From CASQEL01 sp036655975 (GTDB lineage Bacteria > Desulfobacterota > Desulfovibrionia > Desulfovibrionales > Desulfovibrionaceae): DNA of 9,429 nt. This document shows, in pieces, positions 4,553-9,429 of the stretch. The stretch covers positions 1 through 9,429 of the forward strand of contig JAVVPD010000081.1 in assembly GCA_036655975.1 (NCBI GenBank), in the 5' to 3' direction. The position numbers and the translations under genes are program-made. A model generated the notes under the pieces. That model had not been told where the DNA came from and searched no databases. It worked only from the letters and a program-made list of their open reading frames with translations. Within the stretch, counting starts at the first letter, position 1. Each line of letters opens with the position of its first letter.

Positions 4553-4609
4553 GATTTCTTTGGTGGAGAAGAAGAGATTTGAACTCTCGACCCCTGCCTT
4601 GCGAAGGCA
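4518..4609 (-). repeat. attR: element-supplied tRNA 3' part plus terminator
   Basis: This is the counterpart of 30-120, with one indel region (TT at 4559-4560 against A at 71). It supplies nucleotides 28-76 of the present intact tRNA-Ala and its terminator, so the tRNA is a hybrid of element 3' part and host 5' part. The crossover core is the inverted repeat TGCCTTGCGAAGGCA at 4595-4609. Confidence 0.9.
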
Positions 4610-4636
4610 ATGCTCTCCCAACTGAGCTACTTCCCC
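4561..4636 (-). tRNA. tRNA-Ala(CGC)
   Basis: This 76-nt cloverleaf on the minus strand has acceptor GGGGAAG pairing with CTTCTCC, including the G3-U70 pair that marks alanine tRNAs. The D arm is GCTC/GAGC, the anticodon loop TTCGCAA has anticodon CGC, and the T arm is GAGAG-TTCAAAT-CTCTT. The discriminator A and CCA are encoded. It is the attachment site of the element and remains intact after integration because the element restored the 3' part. It reads codon GCG. Confidence 0.95.
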
Positions 4637-4756
4637 ATTATGCAGTGCACAAGCACATGGCAAAAAGATGTATCCCTTTTGCGTATGTTCGTCAAGAAAT
4701 AGATAACATTCTGTCACGAGCATATACTATGCCCAATTCTGGGATACCGCGCCCCT
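4637..4756. other. Intergenic region between the membrane protein gene and tRNA-Ala
   Basis: This stretch holds the proposed tRNA promoter and an imperfect hairpin around 4730-4746 (TATGCCCA, loop ATTC, TGGGATA). The hairpin has no T run on the minus strand, so I see no convincing terminator for the purB cluster. Confidence 0.5.
4667..4695 (-). promoter_or_regulatory. Likely tRNA-Ala promoter
   Basis: On the minus strand a -35 TTGACG (4695-4690), a 17-base spacer and a weak -10 TACATC (4672-4667) would start RNA near 4660. That leaves a leader of about 24 bases before the tRNA for RNase P to remove. Confidence 0.4.
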
Positions 4757-5497
4757 TTATCGTTCTATGGGGAAAATATTTCTGTATATCAGCGTAGTAC
4801 CTTCCGTATAAACTTCTAAAATCATGCGGGCATTGGTTGTGTCGGTGACTGCGGAAGGGACGGGGGGTTGAAAGACCGCACGTTTGAAGCGATTAATTTT
4901 AAAATCGGCCTGTTCCGAGGTGGTGGACAGGGGAAAGGTTTCACCGGAATCGGCGATAAACAGACACTTGACGTGGCCGATAATATTGTGTTTTGAATCA
5001 GGATTACGTAAATCAAGACTGATGCGAATTTTTCCCGAAGAAAGCAGGCGGGCGTTGACATTTTCAATGTTCACAACCTTGGTATCCACCACGGGGAAAT
5101 CCGCGTGCCCGGGGCCACTGTCGGCGGAATCGGCTTCGTCATTCGGCGCTTTGGGCTTGTCTTGCGGGGCTTCTTGGGAACTTTGGCGGGCCAAATTTTG
5201 CAGTACAGGGCCGGTAACGGCGCTGTCTTCCTGATCAAGCAGTGTTTGGAGATTCGATAATTTTTCTGCGGTATGCTGGGCTTCGTGCATGGCAAGCTCA
5301 AGGCGAGAGCTGTTGGTAACCAGACGGACATTTTCCTCCCACAGGTGGTAGGAAAGCCACACAGCCCCCCCAGCCAATAGGGGAATAACGATACTCAACA
5401 CCCATAAAACTCTATAGAGGGTCATGCTAAGACGGTAACGGTGGGTTTGCCCGTCGTCGCGCATGAGTATAATACTAATTTTTTTGTTTTCAGCCAT
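4757..5497 (-). CDS. Single-pass membrane protein of unknown function with periplasmic domain
   Basis: The 246 residues begin MAENKKISIILMRDDGQ (cytoplasmic). One membrane helix follows at about residues 29-51 (RVLWVLSIVIPLLAGGAVWLSYHLW), then a helical, possibly coiled-coil stretch at about 54-103. An acidic, proline-containing linker (about 106-132) leads to a mostly beta C-terminal domain (135-246). I do not recognise the family. ATG 5497 lies 13 bases after the transpeptidase stop, with AAGG as a weak ribosome site. An upstream in-frame extension would overlap the transpeptidase gene and is unlikely. Coupling to a cell-wall enzyme suggests an envelope role, which is inference from context only. 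Confidence 0.8.
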   Translation of the reverse strand: MAENKKISIILMRDDGQTHRYRLSMTLYRVLWVLSIVIPLLAGGAVWLSYHLWEENVRLVTNSSRLELAMHEAQHTAEKLSNLQTLLDQEDSAVTGPVLQNLARQSSQEAPQDKPKAPNDEADSADSGPGHADFPVVDTKVVNIENVNARLLSSGKIRISLDLRNPDSKHNIIGHVKCLFIADSGETFPLSTTSEQADFKINRFKRAVFQPPVPSAVTDTTNARMILEVYTEGTTLIYRNIFPIER

Positions 5498-5510
5498 ACA
5501 GAGGGGGCCT

Positions 5511-7535
5511 TTAGCCTTGTCCCGCAGGGGCTGGGGGAGTTGCTGGAGTCGTAAGAGGCGCCCAATCTTCTTCCACAATGCTCCATGTAGTGCCTAGCGG
5601 TTCGAGCAATAGGGTTTTTGTGCCTTTATCTTCAAAATTATTACTGTCACGATATATCTGGGTCATATCCACACGAATACCCCGCGTATCCATAATCAAA
5701 CGCAGCCCGCTCAACTGCACCACGGCAGGCGCGGTCTTAGCCCAGATGCGCGCCTTATGGCTGACAATGGCACTCTGCCCCCAACGGCCCTGTTGCTTGG
5801 CTTTGGGGCTATAAAATGCGCCGTAGGCCTTGGCATCACCCGTAAGCCACACCGCACCCCAGTGGGCGACAAATTGGCTGATTTGCGGACTGACTGCTTC
5901 CAGATACTCGGCTTCCATGCCCAAGGCTTGGTCTTGCCACGTACTAGCGACAATACGAAATTGCCCGTCTGCGCCTTTTTGCCAATACAGGCTGCGTTCC
6001 CCTTGCACAGGTTTCTGGCCAGGAATGCGGATAAATTGGGCACAGGTCGTGCGGGCAAGCGTACCTTCAGTACTGACCTTCACCGGGCGGCTAATAATAT
6101 GAATCCACGGGCTGGAACGGAAACGGCGTTCCATATCGCTTTTGAGTGAACGGAAATTGTCGTTGCGCCTTTGGGGCATTCCGGCGGCCTTGAGCACCGT
6201 GGCATTGCCGTATGTGGCGCTATCATAAAAATCAAAAAAACTGGCGGAACGCGCCTGCCAAGCCTGCGCCCACTGGGTCATTTTGGCGCTCAATAGGGCC
6301 GAAGTGGCGGTGTCAAGCGTCAACACAGGGGGCGGCGGGGGCACGGACGCGGGGGGAGCTGGCACTTCGGCGGGGCCATCTGCGGGCATCGACGGGGCGG
6401 GCATTTCTTGTACGACGGGGGGGGTGGCTTGGGCCACTTGAATGCTCGGGGCGAGGGGCACCGTGCTGGCGGGCAGAGGGGCATCCTGCGCCGGTGGCAC
6501 TAAAGGAGGGTTTTCCTCAGGCTTTTCCGGCATAGACAGGGGCGGGAGCACAGGGGCTTCAGAACTGGCGTCTGATCGTGTACGCTCGGAACTGGCGACA
6601 AGGTGTCCTTTCAAAAAATCTGCCTGCATGCCAAGATTGCGGGGTGTCCACTCCATCCCGACAATGCGAAATTTGCCGTCATTGCCCTGCTGCCAATAGA
6701 GGCGGCGGATACCTTCCGTGGACAAATTGGGGGCCCGATAAAATTGCTCCGACCACGTAACCCAATAGCCCGGCCCTTCCAAGGCGTACACTTCACGATT
6801 GAAGATATTGATCCACGGCAGCAGACGGAACAAGCGCTCTTTATTTGCTTTAAACGCGGCAAAACTTTCCGGCATGGCCTTGGTGTAGGCACCTTCGTCG
6901 TACATTTCAAACATGCGCGAGGAGCGGGTGGCCCAAGCACGGGTCCACTGCTCCATTTTTTGCGCCAATACATGGGCAGTACCCGAATCGCGTTTGGGTT
7001 GTTCACTGGCGGGGACATTTTCCGCCAAAAGTACGGCCGTGCCGGGGGTAAGCAAGGGGCCTACCTCGGCAATTTCCTCAAGCCCGATGGCAACGCACCC
7101 CCGCGTGTCGCGGGGAACAATACCAAAACCTTTACTGTGAATCCAGATGCCGTGCCCTGTTTTGCCGCGCAACTTGTCCACCGGGTTGGGGTAGTTCAGC
7201 GTATAGGCAATGCCGCCATATTCTTTAAAATCAAGACCATTGGCGATTTTATATTCCACAAAATACACGCCCTCAGGCGTACGCAGGTCGTTCATGACCA
7301 ATTTGTCGCCTACAGCCTGCCCCGTGGTACAGGCAAAGGAATACTTCAAATTGAGGGGGCTTTTTTTCTCGAACAGGTGGAATTGTTGATTGGCTTTATC
7401 AACAGCCACAACGCGCGTAGGCAAGGCCGTATCGTAGAGGCGGGCCTGCCAATTGTCGGCTTGAGCAGAGCCAGCGCACAGTATCAAAAAGATACTGAAG
7501 AGCCACGGTAAAGGTCTGCCAGCAATGCGCCACAT
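5511..7535 (-). CDS. Secreted L,D-transpeptidase (YkuD) with three NTF2-like / Cds6-type modules
   Basis: This 674-residue protein has a signal peptide (MWRIAGRPLPWLFSIFLILCAG), with likely cleavage after AQA at 26. The YkuD domain (about 40-172) shows HGIWIHS at 128-134 and the catalytic cysteine Cys147 in DTRGCVAI. Such enzymes form 3-3 cross-links in peptidoglycan or attach proteins to it. Two clearly related modules follow, each opening with a KM-QW-AW-R motif (about 193-303 and 418-535). A third, more diverged NTF2/SnoaL-like module lies at about 540-665. A proline-rich linker (about 325-405) separates modules one and two. ATG 7535 is chosen because the signal peptide starts cleanly there; GTG 7553 or 7550 is possible. 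The gene starts 31 bases after the pyrE stop, so co-transcription is likely. Confidence 0.9.
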   Translation of the reverse strand: MWRIAGRPLPWLFSIFLILCAGSAQADNWQARLYDTALPTRVVAVDKANQQFHLFEKKSPLNLKYSFACTTGQAVGDKLVMNDLRTPEGVYFVEYKIANGLDFKEYGGIAYTLNYPNPVDKLRGKTGHGIWIHSKGFGIVPRDTRGCVAIGLEEIAEVGPLLTPGTAVLLAENVPASEQPKRDSGTAHVLAQKMEQWTRAWATRSSRMFEMYDEGAYTKAMPESFAAFKANKERLFRLLPWINIFNREVYALEGPGYWVTWSEQFYRAPNLSTEGIRRLYWQQGNDGKFRIVGMEWTPRNLGMQADFLKGHLVASSERTRSDASSEAPVLPPLSMPEKPEENPPLVPPAQDAPLPASTVPLAPSIQVAQATPPVVQEMPAPSMPADGPAEVPAPPASVPPPPPVLTLDTATSALLSAKMTQWAQAWQARSASFFDFYDSATYGNATVLKAAGMPQRRNDNFRSLKSDMERRFRSSPWIHIISRPVKVSTEGTLARTTCAQFIRIPGQKPVQGERSLYWQKGADGQFRIVASTWQDQALGMEAEYLEAVSPQISQFVAHWGAVWLTGDAKAYGAFYSPKAKQQGRWGQSAIVSHKARIWAKTAPAVVQLSGLRLIMDTRGIRVDMTQIYRDSNNFEDKGTKTLLLEPLGTTWSIVEEDWAPLTTPATPPAPAGQG

Positions 7536-7566
7536 AGAGTTTATTTTCACCACTGAATGGAGCAGC

Positions 7567-8139
7567 TCAGGAACGAGCTAGGCTCACCAGTTCTTTACGG
7601 GTGTACAGCGCAAGCAGGTCAAAGCCTTCTTGTTTCAGCAATTCCCGACCGCCTTCTTCCCTGTCCAGAATAGTACACACCGCCACAATCGTCAGGCCGG
7701 CGTCTTGCACTCTTTTGCAGGCTTTGAGCAGTGAGCCGCCCGTGGTGACCACATCTTCCAGCATCGCAACTTTGTCACCGGGCTGAAAGTTGGCAAGGCC
7801 CTCCACAAATTGGCCCGTACCGTGGCCTTTGGCTTCTTTACGCACTAACAGGCCCGCCAAAGGGCGCTTGTTCTGGTGTGAAATGACGGTGGTGGACGAT
7901 ACCAAAGGGTCTGCCCCCAAGGTCATGCCGCCCACGCCTTTGATCCCCTCGCGCTCTTGCAGGGGCAGCAAGAGTTGATTGAACAAAGTGCCGATGAGCC
8001 ACGAACCTTCTGGATGGAGGGCCGTAACACGGCAATCAAAATAATACTCGCTCTTACGGCCAGAAGCCAGCGTGAAATCACCTTCACGGTAAGACTTTTC
8101 CACCAGCAATTGGGCAAGGCGTTTTTTATACTCTGTCAT
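7567..8139 (-). CDS. pyrE: Orotate phosphoribosyltransferase
   Basis: This cytoplasmic enzyme of pyrimidine synthesis joins orotate and PRPP to make orotidine 5'-phosphate. The PRPP-binding motif MLEDVVTTGGS lies at 126-136. The mobile catalytic loop is RKEAKGHGTGQFVEG (100-114), and the N-terminus has the usual FTLASGRKSEYYFD (22-35). At 190 residues it is the normal family length. ATG 8139 has AAGGA upstream at a good distance. It begins 21 bases after the purB stop, so a purine and a pyrimidine gene appear to share a transcript here. Confidence 0.96.
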   Translation of the reverse strand: MTEYKKRLAQLLVEKSYREGDFTLASGRKSEYYFDCRVTALHPEGSWLIGTLFNQLLLPLQEREGIKGVGGMTLGADPLVSSTTVISHQNKRPLAGLLVRKEAKGHGTGQFVEGLANFQPGDKVAMLEDVVTTGGSLLKACKRVQDAGLTIVAVCTILDREEGGRELLKQEGFDLLALYTRKELVSLARS

Positions 8140-8160
8140 AAATACATCCTTGTAGGGCGG

Positions 8161-9429
8161 CTAGTGGGCGAATACCCGATCAAATATTGTTTTTTCATGC
8201 TGCAAATAATAACGAGTGTCAAACAAAGTGGCAAGCGTTTCAGCGGGGATACGCGCACTAATATCGGCATTGCGACGAATAATCGTGGGGAAGTCTTCCT
8301 GATTTTCCCAACTTTGCATCGCACAGCGTTGCACCATTTCGTAGGCTTTTTGGCGGGGCATGCCCGTGTCAATGAGGGTAGTGAGCACTCGCTGCGAAAA
8401 ATACAAGCCCAAGGAATGGTCCATATTCTTTTTCATGCGTTCGGGCTTCACCACCAGCCCGTCTAGCAATTTGCACAGACGGTTCAGCACATAGTCTGCC
8501 AAGATGGTGGAATCGGGCATGATCACTCTTTCCACAGACGAATGGCTGATATCTCTTTCGTGCCATAGGGCCTGATTTTCGAGCGCCGCCAACGCGTTGG
8601 AACGGATCAGGCGGGACAGCCCCGTCATATTTTCGGCAGAAATGGGATTTTTTTTGTGGGGCATGGCTGAGGAGCCTTTCTGCCCCTTACCAAAGCCTTC
8701 TTCCACTTCCAAAACTTCGGTGCGCTGTAGGTGGCGCAATTCCACACACAAACGCTCCACCCCTCCGGCCATAATCGCCAAAGTAGTGAAGAATTGGGCG
8801 TGGCGGTCACGTTGAATAATTTGGGTAGAGTGCGGGTCTACGCCGAGACCAAGTTTTGCCATGGTCAGGGCTTCCACCTCGGGAGACAAAAAGGCGTAGG
8901 TGCCCACCGCGCCCGAAAGCTTGCCCACGCGGATATTTTCTAAAGCGTCCTGCATACGCACAAGGTGGCGCGAAAATTCCGCATAATAGCCCGCCATTTT
9001 CAGACCAAAGCTGGTGGGTTCAGCGTGAATACCGTGGGTGCGCCCCATACACAGGGCGCCTTGCCATTTATGGGCCAAAGCGTCAATGACGGCGAGCAGA
9101 TTTTTACAATCCTGCACCAGCATATCCCCCGCCTGAACCAGCAACAGGGCGTTGGCCGTGTCCACAATGTCAGAAGAGGTACAGCCTAAATGGATGTACC
9201 GCGCCTCTGGGCCGACATGTTCTTCCACTGAGGTCAGAAAGGCGATCACATCGTGGCGGGTAGTTTCTTCAATTTCCAGCACCCGGTCTACGTCAAAAGC
9301 CGCTTTTTGGCGGATAATGTCCATGGCCGCTGCGGGAATACGCCCCAAGCGGTGCCAAGCTTCGCACACGGCCAATTCCACTTGTAGCCAAGCAGCATAA
9401 CGATTCTGTAGTGTCCAGATAGCGCCCAT
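8161..9429 (-). CDS. purB: Adenylosuccinate lyase, 5' end outside the window
   Basis: This enzyme removes fumarate from SAICAR and from adenylosuccinate, two steps of purine nucleotide synthesis. The fumarase/aspartase superfamily signature GSSAMPHKKNP is at visible residues 252-262. Substrate-site motifs are TSSDIVDTA (84-92) and GRTHGIHAEP (129-138). The ATG at the window edge is probably not the start: homologs begin with about nine more residues, ending in RPEM just before AIW. The visible part is therefore 422 residues of a protein of about 431. It is the first visible gene of the minus-strand cluster with pyrE; the promoter lies beyond the window. Confidence 0.95.
   Translation of the reverse strand: MGAIWTLQNRYAAWLQVELAVCEAWHRLGRIPAAAMDIIRQKAAFDVDRVLEIEETTRHDVIAFLTSVEEHVGPEARYIHLGCTSSDIVDTANALLLVQAGDMLVQDCKNLLAVIDALAHKWQGALCMGRTHGIHAEPTSFGLKMAGYYAEFSRHLVRMQDALENIRVGKLSGAVGTYAFLSPEVEALTMAKLGLGVDPHSTQIIQRDRHAQFFTTLAIMAGGVERLCVELRHLQRTEVLEVEEGFGKGQKGSSAMPHKKNPISAENMTGLSRLIRSNALAALENQALWHERDISHSSVERVIMPDSTILADYVLNRLCKLLDGLVVKPERMKKNMDHSLGLYFSQRVLTTLIDTGMPRQKAYEMVQRCAMQSWENQEDFPTIIRRNADISARIPAETLATLFDTRYYLQHEKTIFDRVFAH

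Larger units (their letters stand above)
72..4609. mobile_element. Small integrative element in tRNA-Ala(CGC), satellite or degenerate prophage-like
   Basis: The element is bounded by a 49-bp perfect repeat of the tRNA 3' part; the unit length is about 4.49 kb plus whatever the three N gaps hide. It carries, in order, a tyrosine integrase next to attL, hicA-hicB, a truncated primase-helicase, a small unknown ORF, an ERCC4 nuclease, an iteron-like repeat cluster and an XRE-type regulator remnant on the opposite strand. No capsid, tail, terminase, relaxase or type IV secretion gene is visible. By family knowledge, integrase plus primase-helicase plus recombination nuclease plus repressor is typical of temperate phage early regions and of phage satellites. 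Whether this one still moves is unknown: the primase lacks its N-terminus and the repressor is not fully visible. Being a satellite rather than a prophage relic is inference. Confidence 0.85.

Noticed and set aside
4309..4554. 81-codon + strand frame through a gap and attR
   Set aside because: It is antisense to the regulator remnant, crosses an assembly gap and ends in the tRNA terminator repeat.
4637..4662. TTGCCA with CATAAT as the tRNA-Ala promoter
   Set aside because: The -10 would abut the first tRNA base, putting the transcription start inside the tRNA; the spacer is also only 15 bp.
4730..4746. Hairpin as terminator of the purB-pyrE-transpeptidase cluster
   Set aside because: The stem has a bulge and no T run follows on the minus strand.
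6603..7511. 302-codon + strand frame
   Set aside because: It is the antisense of the YkuD transpeptidase, which has a signal peptide and catalytic motifs on the minus strand.
7957..8466. 169-codon + strand frame
   Set aside because: It is antisense across the pyrE-purB junction, and both of those genes are certain.

Overview
The window looks like a moderate-GC, Gram-negative chromosome carrying a small integrated element. The protein style (PurB-PyrE followed by a YkuD L,D-transpeptidase with NTF2-like repeats, and an integrase opening with KYAGVY) reminds me of Desulfovibrionaceae. That placement is an inference from memory, not a database result. Three runs of ten N mark assembly gaps of unknown true length (3454-3463, 4095-4104, 4359-4368), all inside the element.

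Region 1 (about 30-4609) is a compact integrative element of roughly 4.5 kb inserted in a tRNA-Ala(CGC) gene. The 3' part of the tRNA and its terminator are duplicated: the host copy is at 30-120 (attL) and the copy brought by the element is at 4518-4609 (attR). The tRNA was thereby rebuilt intact at 4561-4636. A second pair of direct repeats (218-257 and 4476-4515), each with two GTGTTACCA motifs 12 bp apart, lies just inside the two ends and looks like integrase arm-binding DNA. Read on the + strand, the cargo is a tyrosine integrase, a HicA-HicB toxin-antitoxin pair, an N-terminally truncated TOPRIM primase fused to a RepA-like AAA helicase, a small unknown protein, an ERCC4-family nuclease, and a stretch with 11-bp-period repeats. 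A minus-strand remnant of an XRE-type repressor sits at the far end. I see no structural, packaging or conjugation gene. The element resembles a stripped prophage or phage-satellite-like island: a replication and recombination module plus a stability or defence pair.

Region 2 (4561-9429, all minus strand) is ordinary chromosome. Reading in the direction of transcription, it holds purB (5' end beyond the window), pyrE, a secreted L,D-transpeptidase with three NTF2-like (Cds6-type) modules, and a single-pass membrane protein of unknown function. Spacings of 13 to 31 bp suggest one transcription unit joining nucleotide synthesis to envelope functions. The tRNA-Ala gene follows after about 120 bp with its own likely promoter.

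The most interesting points are four. The hicB stop codon is joined directly and in frame to a beheaded primase. Both att ends have matching arm-site architecture. Iteron-like repeats lie beside the replication genes. A repressor gene is half hidden by an assembly gap.
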